10,476 nt of DNA from Methanobacteriota archaeon (GTDB lineage Archaea > Thermoplasmatota > E2 > DHVEG-1): contig CAIYYQ010000165.1 of the NCBI GenBank assembly GCA_903930505.1, positions 1-10,476 on the forward strand, given 5' to 3'. Below are positions 1 to 5,614 of this stretch, in pieces. The notes beneath the pieces are model-generated. The model was not told where the DNA came from, ran no database searches, and was given only the letters and a program-made list of their open reading frames with translations. A program made the position numbers and the translations under genes. Position 1 is the stretch's first letter. Every line of letters begins with the position of its first letter.

Positions 1-4
1 GCAG

Positions 5-145
5 TGGGAGCACTGGGATTTGAACCCAGATCGGCGGGTCTCTTCTCAGGTCATCGCTCCAGTTAATCATCACGAATCAGATGACCCTCTTCTAATCATA
101 CCCGTAACTGGAGCCCGCAATGATGCCGGGTTACACTATGCTCCC
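5..145 (-). tRNA. tRNA-Trp (CCA) with a 68-nt intron
   Basis: Read on the minus strand, this folds as a full tRNA. The acceptor stem GGGAGCA/TGCTCCC is followed by discriminator A at 5, a short D arm, anticodon stem GCGGG/CCCGC, and T arm CTGGG-TTCAAAT-CCCAG. The anticodon CCA sits at 111-109, so the gene decodes UGG (Trp). Exon 1 is 145-108 and exon 2 is 39-5; the intron (107-40) falls between positions 37 and 38, the usual site in archaeal tRNA-Trp. The exon-intron junctions can form a relaxed bulge-helix-bulge (three of four central pairs) for the archaeal splicing endonuclease. No CCA is encoded. The gene begins 10 nt after the eL41 stop codon and may share its transcript. Confidence 0.93.
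40..107 (-). ncRNA. tRNA-Trp intron with box C/D guide RNA motifs
   Basis: The excised intron carries, in order on the minus strand, a C-like box ATGATTA (99-93), CTGA (80-77), a perfect C-type box GTGATGA (73-67) and CTGA (49-46). This is the C-D'-C'-D layout of an archaeal box C/D methylation guide. The stretch AACTGGAGC (64-56) is complementary to the anticodon loop plus the first two intron bases, so it pairs only in the precursor. Intronic guides in tRNA-Trp that direct 2'-O-methylation of C34 and position 39 are established in Haloferax and other euryarchaea. Here C34 sits opposite the fifth base before a non-standard ATGA box rather than a CTGA. The pairing for position 39 is only 5 bp, so target assignment is tentative. 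Confidence 0.7.
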
Positions 146-155
146 GGATGTGACC

Positions 156-263
156 TTACTTATTTCGTGCTCTTCGTGCTCTTTTTTCACGTCGCATACG
201 TTTCTTTCGCCATTTCCAGCGCATTTTCCTTCTTTTCTTCCAGTCTCGTGAACTCCGTTTCAT
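156..263 (-). CDS. rpl41e: 50S ribosomal protein eL41 (35 aa)
   Basis: This very short gene encodes a 35-residue, extremely Arg/Lys-rich protein, one of the smallest ribosomal proteins. It is a single helix buried in rRNA at the bridge between the subunits and is found only in archaea and eukaryotes. Residues 18-35 ([18 protein letters not shown]) align directly with the end of eukaryotic eL41 ([21 protein letters not shown], from memory), and the longer N-terminus with paired Trp is typical of archaeal versions. The ATG at 263-261 is preceded by AGAGG about 8 nt upstream, and a TATA-like box lies at 318-310. The gene runs in the same direction as tRNA-Trp, which begins 10 nt past its stop codon, so co-transcription is likely. 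Gene finders often miss it because of its size. Confidence 0.92.
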   Translation of the reverse strand: [35 protein letters not shown]

Positions 264-309
264 TCTGTTTTCCTCTGAGTTGTCAAATGTGTCCCCCTAA
301 ATAGCTAGT

Positions 310-326
310 TATATTTAATAGTTTAT
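310..326 (-). promoter_or_regulatory. TATA/BRE promoter of the eL41 gene
   Basis: On the minus strand the sequence reads ATAAACTATTAAATATA. TTAAATATA (318-310) is a good archaeal TATA box, with an A-rich BRE-like stretch just before it. Transcription would start near 290-285, giving a short leader with AGAGG ahead of the ATG at 263. The ATAAACTATT part also occurs at 4960-4951 and 9256-9247, in the same orientation. Confidence 0.6.
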
Positions 327-361
327 GAGGACATTCATCCTAAGTTTCGAGCAATACAATA

Positions 362-733
362 TTATTGACACATGAAAAAACATGGGATCATCGTTTTCAT
401 TATTTTTTTCTCTTTTTTTGTATCCAACCACACATATTTACATCTGGTACAGTACCAACCTACAGAGAGAAACTGTTGTTTTCCGTACATAGGGTTTTTA
501 TGGATAAAAACCCGCTTCAACTTCAGATCGCATTTCGGACAAGCGCCCTTATAGGATTCTTTGTATTGTTCGCCGCCAATTGGATAAATCAAAGTATCTG
601 CCCGTACCGTGTAGACGTAATCACATTCGGTGCACTGCCATGCCACCGGTATCCACCCACGTTTCCCATCTGTACTTTTACTTTCATATAACCGAACCGC
701 TTTTGATTGACATTCCGGGCATTTCTTCTTAAT
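362..733 (-). CDS. Tandem zinc-ribbon protein (irregular start)
   Basis: The reading frame gives about 123 residues with four CxxC knuckles at C5/C8, C34/C37, C65/C68 and C95/C98. They form two successive zinc ribbons of the same design: CPEC...WQCTECDYVY and CPKC...WYCTRCKYVW, with about 25 residues between the knuckles of each ribbon. The halves look like an internal duplication. Such proteins usually bind Zn2+ and act in nucleic-acid or protein contacts; no specific function is recognised. The start is unusual. The first in-frame codon after a stop (TAA, 739-737) able to include the first CPEC is ATT at 733-731, 8 nt after GGTGG (746-742). The next in-frame GTG (646) would remove the first knuckle. 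An out-of-frame ATG (737-735) would read into this frame if one T were absent. A TATA box lies at 789-782. Confidence 0.72.
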   Translation of the reverse strand: MKKKCPECQSKAVRLYESKSTDGKRGWIPVAWQCTECDYVYTVRADTLIYPIGGEQYKESYKGACPKCDLKLKRVFIHKNPMYGKQQFLSVGWYCTRCKYVWLDTKKEKKIMKTMIPCFFMCQ

Positions 734-781
734 ACATTACACCACCATGTTGTTCTGCCAATGGATGAAATCATTTGGTGG

Positions 782-789
782 TTTTAAAA
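782..789. promoter_or_regulatory. Palindromic TATA box, possibly divergent
   Basis: TTTTAAAA reads identically on both strands. For the minus-strand zinc-ribbon gene it would place the transcript start near 760 and leave a leader of about 27 nt with GGTGG. For the plus-strand membrane protein at 851 it could also serve, although a second candidate, TTTAAG at 821-826, lies about 27 bp before that ATG and would give a leaderless mRNA. Confidence 0.4.
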
Positions 790-850
790 GGTACCTGAAA
801 CCAAACACGTCTCGCAATGTTTAAGAGATAAAGAAAAGATTCAGAGTTGA

Positions 851-1072
851 ATGAATCCAAGCATTTGGAAAAAAATCTATTCAGCTGAAGAAGAGACCCC
901 TCTTATCTTCTGGTCGATGTATATCATCTTTCTTGCAGTAATGATGTTCTATGTTTACTTTGCGTTCATATACCAAAGTGAGGCCTTGTTTATTCTCATA
1001 GGGATCGTTGTGATTACCGCCCTTCTGTTTCCTGTTATATTTATGTATAAACAACGGAAGAAAAAAAAATGA
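851..1072 (+). CDS. Small two-helix membrane protein, unknown function
   Basis: This 73-residue protein has a short N-terminal stretch (MNPSIWKKIYSAEEETP) and two hydrophobic helices, about residues 17-39 and 45-66. It ends in the strongly basic tail YKQRKKKK. The charge pattern suggests a hairpin with both ends on the cytoplasmic side. No family is recognised. The ATG lacks a clear Shine-Dalgarno sequence, and a weak TATA (TTTAAG, 821-826) lies about 27 bp upstream, which fits a leaderless archaeal transcript. It diverges from the zinc-ribbon gene, and its stop codon is 2 nt from the 3' end of tRNA-Lys on the opposite strand. The composition and helix spacing look like a real gene rather than a chance frame. 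Confidence 0.72.
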   Translation: MNPSIWKKIYSAEEETPLIFWSMYIIFLAVMMFYVYFAFIYQSEALFILIGIVVITALLFPVIFMYKQRKKKK

Positions 1073-1074
1073 GG

Positions 1075-1149
1075 CGGGCTTGAAGGGATTTGAACCCTTG
1101 GCCAATCGGTTAAGAGCCGATTGCTCTAGCCTAGCTGAGCTACAAGCCC
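1075..1149 (-). tRNA. tRNA-Lys (CTT)
   Basis: On the minus strand this 75-nt gene folds completely. It has acceptor stem GGGCTTG/CAAGCCC with discriminator G at 1075, a D arm GCTCAG...GAGC, anticodon stem ATCGG/CCGAT around the loop CTCTTAA, and T arm AAGGG-TTCAAAT-CCCTT. The anticodon CTT (1114-1112) decodes AAG (Lys). The discriminator G matches archaeal tRNA-Lys. There is no intron and no encoded CCA. A weak TATA-like TCTAAAAACT lies at 1200-1191. Confidence 0.95.
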
Positions 1150-1308
1150 AACGGAAGCAAAAAACCCGGGGACGACACCAAACGAATCAAAGTTTTTAGA
1201 CCTTTCGGTTAAAAAAAACCTATATTTTTTCACAACATATAACGAGAGAAAAATGAGATGTAAAACGATAGTATTATTGCGACTGTAAATACGGCGTGGT
1301 AAGAAACG
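1150..1308. other. Promoter-bearing intergenic stretch
   Basis: No gene of usual size is visible. The stretch holds the weak TATA of tRNA-Lys (1200-1191, minus). It also holds an A/T block bounded by GGTT and AACC (1208-1220), which reads as a run of eight T on the minus strand and could end transcripts from the regulator gene at 1448. A TATA-like ACATATAAC (1235-1243, plus) lies about 70 bp before the first of two short plus-strand ORFs. Confidence 0.35.
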
Positions 1309-1383
1309 ATGAAGAAGATTTGCAGACGAAAATCCTCAGGGTTTCGAAAACGATCCATGTTGCAGGTTCTGGAGCAGATATGA
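1309..1383 (+). CDS. Possible 24-aa ORF, stop overlaps next start
   Basis: The sequence encodes a basic 24-residue peptide that begins MKKICRRKSS and ends QVLEQI. It is supported by a TATA-like ACATATAAC about 70 bp upstream and by its stop codon, which overlaps the start of the next ORF (ATGA at 1380-1383), an arrangement typical of coupled genes. There is no strong ribosome binding site and no recognised family. It could equally be a chance frame. Confidence 0.18.
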   Translation: MKKICRRKSSGFRKRSMLQVLEQI

Positions 1384-1508
1384 GCAACAATAAGACCGAA
1401 GAGTTTACCGAGGAACAGCAGAAAGCGATTTTAAGGAAGAAACATTTTTATTTGCCAGGCCATTTGAGATCAACCCAAGTATCTTTCAGGTTTTCAATCC
1501 GCGAATAG
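1380..1508 (+). CDS. Possible 42-aa ORF, convergent with the regulator
   Basis: The ATG at 1380 has a good GGAG (1371-1374) 5 nt upstream. The first half, MSNNKTEEFTEEQQKAILRK, looks like a normal protein start. The second half, from about 1448 on, lies opposite the 3' end of the winged-helix gene and has less convincing composition. It may be a small real gene, or the 5' stump of a longer gene cut off by the neighbour. A longer reading from GTG at 1296 is also open but lacks a ribosome binding site. Function unknown. Confidence 0.3.
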   Translation: MSNNKTEEFTEEQQKAILRKKHFYLPGHLRSTQVSFRFSIRE

Positions 1509-1972
1509 GGCTTATACCGGATGAGGAAATCAACGAGCTCTTGTTCATTTTCCACCGCGTATCTGGTTTCATTTCCCATAGGAGTTGCGGAAACGATCCT
1601 GCATTTCATTAATTTATCAAGATGATACGAAAGCGTAGATTTGACAATACTCACATGTTCCAGAATCTCTTTAAACAAGGAATTCGGATGATCTAACAAA
1701 AACAAGACGATTTTAAGCGGGGTTTCTCGCCGTAAGATGGCAATCCGTTTTCGATCACCTGCCCCCATCGCTCCCTTGATATAATACCGTCGATATCCCT
1801 CATCTTTTACTGAGGTGATAATGCTGCTTCGTTCCATGAATAACAAATGATAATCAGTCAACTGTCCGCTCAGAGAAAGAATCTCCGCGATTTTCCGCGC
1901 ATGCAACCCAGGGTTTTTTTCAATAAGGTTGTAGATCGACCGTCGTATTTCTAAATCCAGAACTTCCTTCAT
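1448..1972 (-). CDS. Double winged-helix (ArsR-like) transcription regulator
   Basis: This 174-residue archaeal DNA-binding protein has two winged helix-turn-helix units. The first (about 6-70) carries the familiar EIRRSIYNLIEKNPGLHARK helix pattern, a recognition helix around LTDYHLLFMER, and a wing ending GYRRYYI. The second (about 78-150) has TPLKIVLFLLDHP, then the recognition helix KSTLSYHLDKL and a wing ETRYAV. Such tandem winged-helix proteins act as transcription repressors or activators in euryarchaea; the target cannot be read from the sequence. The start is set at the ATG at 1972-1970 because AGGTGG directly precedes it and the upstream membrane gene ends 5 nt earlier. A longer reading to 2020 would overlap that gene. 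Pairing with a three-helix membrane protein suggests the regulator's activity is controlled at the membrane. Confidence 0.87.
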   Translation of the reverse strand: MKEVLDLEIRRSIYNLIEKNPGLHARKIAEILSLSGQLTDYHLLFMERSSIITSVKDEGYRRYYIKGAMGAGDRKRIAILRRETPLKIVLFLLDHPNSLFKEILEHVSIVKSTLSYHLDKLMKCRIVSATPMGNETRYAVENEQELVDFLIRYKPYSRIENLKDTWVDLKWPGK

Positions 1973-1977
1973 ACCAC

Positions 1978-2250
1978 CTATCTCTTCAGCGTGGCCACAA
2001 ACAACAACATCAAGATACACAAATCAAAAAGTTTCAGAGTAACACTTGAATCAATCACTGCAATTTCCTTGGTAAACAAACTCAGACTTTCTATGAGTCC
2101 TTTCAGAAAAAATACAAAGAACGCCAAACTGACAAATAAAAGTTTCATGTTTTTAAATTTTCGATAACTCAGAACAGATACAATGAACATCCCCAGTGAT
2201 ATCACAGTGATACTTGCGTTTAAAACAACATCTATCGTTATCGTCTCCAT
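1978..2250 (-). CDS. Three-helix membrane protein paired with the regulator
   Basis: This 90-residue protein has three predicted membrane helices (about residues 6-28, 36-58 and 66-87), with short basic segments SYRKFKN after the first and TLKR at the end. Size, helix layout and position beside an ArsR-like winged-helix gene recall the haloarchaeal DUF7521-type proteins found in the same pairing; that comparison is from memory and unverified. The start is placed at ATG 2250-2248, where GGTG lies about 6 nt upstream; a GTG one codon earlier is possible. The stop is 5 nt before the regulator's ATG, so the two are almost certainly one operon and probably translated together. A plausible role is anchoring or modulating the regulator. 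Confidence 0.8.
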   Translation of the reverse strand: METITIDVVLNASITVISLGMFIVSVLSYRKFKNMKLLFVSLAFFVFFLKGLIESLSLFTKEIAVIDSSVTLKLFDLCILMLLFVATLKR

Positions 2251-2262
2251 CACAACACCACA

Positions 2263-2297
2263 TCTCGTAAAGAGAAATACATAACGAGAATATAAAA
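2263..2297 (-). promoter_or_regulatory. Promoter and possible operator of the membrane/regulator pair
   Basis: On the minus strand TTTTTATATTC (about 2298-2288) is a TATA box about 40 bp before the membrane-protein start. Immediately downstream lies an inverted repeat with arms TCTCGTAA (2263-2270) and TAACGAGA (2282-2289), which match at seven of eight positions around an 11-bp centre. Its position across the expected transcript start would suit a repressor site, perhaps for the encoded winged-helix protein. A role as an RNA hairpin cannot be excluded. Confidence 0.45.
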
Positions 2298-2303
2298 ATC
2301 ACC

Positions 2304-4622
2304 TTATAGTCGTTTGGTAATCTCGCCAGAACCGATAAACAATAATGCAACAATCACGGCAATGGCCAAGTAAAAGAGGATCGCATTTGGTCCGCCGAAC
2401 GCACCAACAACGGAGGAGATCGTGATCGTATGCGTGCTGAAATGCGGAACACGGACAAAGATGTACAACCCGGAGTTGGTTGCTACCCGGAGCCATGCAG
2501 GATCGGTGCTGTTGTGCATGTCGAAAAATGCTGCAACATCGTTTTCCTCTGTAATCGAAGCGTTATCGTATGTGAGAATCACGTTATTTAAATCTGACAA
2601 TACGCCTTCTCCGATATGGAACACAAGAATAGTTCCTTGGGTTCCATTTGGTGCATTTACGGTGAATCGCACGGTTTCCTCTGCGGAGTTCACGTCAAGA
2701 TTCAATCCTTCAATGTAAGAAGAAATTGTATGCTCCTCTGATGATATCACATTCGCTTTCGCTCCGATTTCTCCAAGCTGTATTTTCGTACTAATTGCGT
2801 CTTCGATAAATGATTTTGTGGTATCATCTGTTGGGGCTTCTTGTTTTTGGGAAAGCCGGAAATTAACCTCTATAGCAAGATTTAGCTGTACATTTTGATT
2901 TAATTTGGTGCTAGGCTCATATCCTTGTTTATTTGCAATAATTGTATATGACCCCATAGGAATTGAAATCATATAATCTCCTTTTGCATCCGTTGCTACA
3001 CATTTTACGGTAGTACCGGTTTCTGCGTTGATCGCACAAATGCTTACGCCACTTAACGGTTTTTTTGCGTCATCGGTAATCAATCCATACAATAACCCTT
3101 CTTGCGTATTCTCCCCAGTTGATAACACGGTAACCATTTCTGATGCACTTTGATACCCGCTTTTCGAAGCAAGTACAAGATAACTTCCAGTTGTCTCCGG
3201 AGCAGTGAACGTCACCTGCCCTGAGGAATCCGTAGTTTGCGTTTCCCCGTTAAACGTGACAGATGCCAAAGCAACAGCAACATCATCCGCGGTGACCGTG
3301 ATAATAAAACTGTGTTTTGCAAGAACCGATGAGGCAACAACGATCTCTAACGGTGTTTCCGCTGGTTGACCAGTAATAACAACAGGCAATGTTTGAGACC
3401 AGCTGCTTTCCGCACCGTAATAATCCTTGGCTTTAACTTTCACTTGGTATGTGCCTCGCGTTGACCACGAGTATGTCGCTGAAACTAATTGTCCTGAGGT
3501 GTATGGTCCTAACCAGCCACTTGTGTTTCCGTCACCCCAGTCAAGGAAATACTGGATGGCAGAGCTGTTATTTGCGTACCCAGCAGCGGTAAACGTATAC
3601 GTGGTACCAACATGTCCTTCAGTTGGCCCATCTACCGTAACGTAGGGCTGGGTCGTTACACTTAAACCTACTGACCAATCGGTCTCCGTACCAACGCTAT
3701 CTTTTGCTTTCACCTTTACGGTGTATACTCCTACGTGGTACCATATATGACTGATGTTGATTTGCGGTGTATTATAATAATATATCCAATCGCTGTACTC
3801 GTGTGTGCCTGAGGCGTTCCAGTCAAACTGATAATACACTGGGTCACCATCAGGATCGGCCACCGATTGAGTGGAATACGTATATGGTAATGTTACTTGG
3901 GTATTTGTCGGTCCAGTAGGAGCATTCGGTGCTGCTGGTGGATGATTCGGGGTGATTGTCACGGTTAACGCCGGTGACCAATCACTCTCTGCGCCTATAC
4001 TATTTTTTGCCTGTGCTTTCACCATATATACTCCTGGAGTACTCCACACATGCGATGAACTCAATTGTTGAGACCATACACTATAATTGTGTGCACCAGA
4101 AGCATCCCAGTCAAATCGATAGTCCGCATTAGTGGATATGGCCACCCTCATAACATAACTAGCAGAATGCAATGTTATTCCGGTTGTTGGTCCGGTGGGA
4201 GCGTACGGTGTCGGTGATAGCTGATTCGGGATTGTCACAGTTAATGCCGGTGACCAATCACTCTCTGCATCATAGACGTCTTTTGCCTTAGCTTTCACCA
4301 AATAGGTTCCAGGATTACTCCATCCGTGTGAATCAGAGGCAGAATCCTCAGGTGGATATGGACCCATCCAACCACTCTGACTGCCATCGCCCCAATCAAA
4401 CATGTAATATACATTGTCGCCATCAGGATCAATTACCGATGTAGAAGTAAAATACAATAAATGTAACGTCTGTCCGGTTGTCGGTCCCTGGGGAGCACCC
4501 GGTGTCGGTGGTGGGCTATTTGCCGCAGAAGCAAATCCGCTGAATATCGTCGTCGCAAGCAACACCATGCATATGTTTATGCTTATCAATTTTATTATTC
4601 TCATAGTTCGTATCTCTTTCAT
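2304..4622 (-). CDS. Exported, membrane-anchored PKD-repeat surface protein
   Basis: This is a 772-residue secreted protein. A signal peptide (1-33, hydrophobic core then GFASA) leads into four PKD-like beta-sandwich repeats (about 36-132, 138-224, 228-324, 326-418). Each has FDWG/FDWNASG and a closing SWS/VKAKAKD...SDWSPALTVT pattern. An Ig-like domain (422-500), a carboxypeptidase-regulatory-like domain (508-591, from GLLYGLITDD) and a distinct beta domain (about 600-738, ending VPHFSTHTITI) follow. A single membrane helix (745-764) and the tail GSGEITKRL anchor it, leaving nearly all of it outside the cell. Such proteins serve in adhesion or the cell envelope. The ATG at 4622 follows a GGGAGTGAT ribosome binding site and lies 6 nt after the stop of a truncated signal-peptide ORF. 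The membrane-protein/regulator pair lies 53 bp downstream. Confidence 0.9.
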   Translation of the reverse strand: MKEIRTMRIIKLISINICMVLLATTIFSGFASAANSPPPTPGAPQGPTTGQTLHLLYFTSTSVIDPDGDNVYYMFDWGDGSQSGWMGPYPPEDSASDSHGWSNPGTYLVKAKAKDVYDAESDWSPALTVTIPNQLSPTPYAPTGPTTGITLHSASYVMRVAISTNADYRFDWDASGAHNYSVWSQQLSSSHVWSTPGVYMVKAQAKNSIGAESDWSPALTVTITPNHPPAAPNAPTGPTNTQVTLPYTYSTQSVADPDGDPVYYQFDWNASGTHEYSDWIYYYNTPQINISHIWYHVGVYTVKVKAKDSVGTETDWSVGLSVTTQPYVTVDGPTEGHVGTTYTFTAAGYANNSSAIQYFLDWGDGNTSGWLGPYTSGQLVSATYSWSTRGTYQVKVKAKDYYGAESSWSQTLPVVITGQPAETPLEIVVASSVLAKHSFIITVTADDVAVALASVTFNGETQTTDSSGQVTFTAPETTGSYLVLASKSGYQSASEMVTVLSTGENTQEGLLYGLITDDAKKPLSGVSICAINAETGTTVKCVATDAKGDYMISIPMGSYTIIANKQGYEPSTKLNQNVQLNLAIEVNFRLSQKQEAPTDDTTKSFIEDAISTKIQLGEIGAKANVISSEEHTISSYIEGLNLDVNSAEETVRFTVNAPNGTQGTILVFHIGEGVLSDLNNVILTYDNASITEENDVAAFFDMHNSTDPAWLRVATNSGLYIFVRVPHFSTHTITISSVVGAFGGPNAILFYLAIAVIVALLFIGSGEITKRL

Positions 4623-4628
4623 TGATCA

Positions 4629-4775
4629 TCACTCCCTCGGAAAATTAATCAACAATCGACCACCGATGAGGAAACCGTGATGGTACATCGGCCAACTATC
4701 TTGTCCAGCTACTGGAATAATTATTAAGGTAAAAAACAAAGCAGCTAATCCAACTGTTGTTATTTTTTTTATCAT
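4629..4775 (-). pseudogene. Truncated 5' end of a PQQ-type propeller gene
   Basis: This 48-residue frame begins with a strong signal peptide (MIKKITTVGLAALFFTLIII, then PVAG). Next comes QDSWPMYHH, a pattern that in archaeal secreted PQQ-type beta-propeller proteins (often DWPMFHHD) opens the mature chain. After that the family pattern stops: the remaining residues, GFLIGGRLLINFPRE, run into a TGA that forms part of the ribosome binding region of the next gene. It therefore looks like the promoter and first codons of a propeller gene whose body has been lost, leaving the PKD gene 6 nt downstream. It could still be translated as a tiny secreted peptide. Upstream support is GGTGG about 10 nt before the ATG and a TATA-like AACTATATGC near 4830-4822. 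Confidence 0.6.
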
Positions 4776-5117
4776 ATAGTGGTCCACCACAAGGATTCTT
4801 TTTTTTAACCCTAATTGTTGTGCATATAGTTTTGCTTGAGAGGATTTCTTGTATGAAAGAGATATTTTTTATTTTATGTTTTCCTCACCAGGGTTATGCA
4901 GAGTGCTATTCCATACTTTTGTTATGCTTTATTTATTTTGTACTTGTTTAAATAGTTTATAGAACAGTCTTCGAATAAACATACGAAAACTTATTTCAAA
5001 ACCCTTTCAATACTATAAACCAACAAGAATATATCCTTCTCATCTTTTTAGTTGTACTATTCGCCTGGTGTACTGTCAAGCCAGAAGATACTAAACGTCG
5101 TTCGCAGAACATAATGG
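4776..5117. other. Long leader/promoter region, no clear gene
   Basis: No convincing gene is present. The segment contains a TATA-like AACTATATGC near 4830-4822 (minus) and the 29-bp promoter element at 4947-4975. If the element's TATA is used, the PKD operon has a leader of roughly 150 nt. A 32-codon hydrophobic plus-strand frame at 4853-4951 is present, but it lies inside this leader and is not considered a gene. Confidence 0.5.
4947..4975 (-). promoter_or_regulatory. Shared 29-bp promoter element, copy 1
   Basis: On the minus strand this reads TTCGAAGACTGTTCTATAAA followed by CTATTTAAA. The same 29 bases occur exactly at 9243-9271, upstream of the 1176-aa protein gene and in the same orientation. 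The TATTTAAA end resembles an archaeal TATA box, and the preceding part contains the palindrome TTCGAA, a possible activator site. Here it would drive the propeller remnant and the PKD gene. Confidence 0.65.
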
Positions 5118-5371
5118 GTGACAAAAATGGGAAATCAAAAGTGATACGGATGGGAAACCCAAAGTGACACAAACGGGAAATATCCTAGGTGACACGGACG
5201 GGAAATTTGTCTTGAAGGACATGCAATCAACGAGGCAGTTTTTAGGTGGCATACTTGGGAAATCAGAAAGTGATACGGATGGGAACTGTTTTTCTTCTGG
5301 AAAGCAAGGGTTAAGAGAGAGCCTGTTTTTTTGGTCAACGAAGGGTGTTTCAGGTGACAGCGATGGGAAAT
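5118..5371 (+). repeat. Cluster of seven 18-bp direct repeats
   Basis: Seven copies of a motif close to GTGAYACRGATGGGAAAT lie in the same orientation at 5118, 5141, 5164, 5189, 5246, 5270 and 5354. The first four form a near-tandem array with 23, 23 and 25-nt steps; the rest are spaced by 57, 24 and 84 nt. The best match pair is copies 2 and 6, which share GTGATACGGATGGGAA. Steps such as 23 and 25 are not multiples of three, so the repetition is at DNA or RNA level rather than in a protein. Repeat and gap lengths do not fit a CRISPR array. No function is recognised; a multi-site binding array or a decayed repeat element are possible. Confidence 0.75.
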
Positions 5372-5614
5372 ACCGGGTTTTGCGGGTTTTTTAATTTGGT
5401 TGGAGATGCAGAAAAACGCACAATGATAGCTTGGCGGTGGTTCGTGGCTGCATGTAAAAAATACAATGTTACGGTTGTTGCTGTTAGTGGAGTTCACATT
5501 GATTATGCGACGAAAAAGGATTGCAACACGGATCAATGTGTCATTGGGAAAAAAGAGAAAGAGGTTCTTCCATGACAGAATTATCATAGAAGATGATGGA
5601 ATTATGTGATATCG
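5372..5614. other. Downstream flank, low coding potential
   Basis: A plus-strand frame (5345-5575) is open for 76 codons and includes a protein-like middle (RTMIAWRWFVAACKKYNVTV). It overlaps the last repeat copy, has no good ribosome binding site and matches no family I recognise; it may be a gene scrap. On the minus strand a T-rich run (CTCTTTCTCTTTTTT, about 5563-5549) about 55 nt past the stop of the 1176-aa gene could serve as its archaeal transcription terminator. Confidence 0.35.

Noticed and set aside
365..691. Plus-strand ORF of 108 codons
   Set aside because: It is the shadow of the zinc-ribbon gene on the minus strand, whose four CxxC knuckles make that frame clearly the real one.
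1448..2020. Longer form of the winged-helix regulator starting at 2020
   Set aside because: The extra 16 residues overlap the end of the membrane-protein gene, and a ribosome binding site sits directly before the internal ATG at 1972.
4776..4790. GTGGTCCACCAC-like sequence as a palindromic operator
   Set aside because: The two halves are not true inverted copies; only short pieces pair, and GGTGG here is better explained as part of a ribosome binding site.
4757..4951. Plus-strand hydrophobic ORF, with a possible 32-aa peptide starting at 4853 after GAGAGG
   Set aside because: It lies opposite the promoter and leader of the minus-strand PKD gene, in AT-rich DNA where chance frames rich in Phe, Leu and Ile are expected. 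It has no family resemblance.
5118..5371. CRISPR array
   Set aside because: The repeat is 18 bp with gaps of only 5-7 bp in the regular part and variable gaps elsewhere. Copies differ at several positions, and there is no cas gene in the window.
5164..5394. Plus-strand protein with DTDGK/DSDGK repeats, like calcium-binding Asp motifs
   Set aside because: Copies fall in different frames because of 23, 25 and 57-nt steps, and there is no ribosome binding site. The Asp-rich look comes from the DNA repeat itself.
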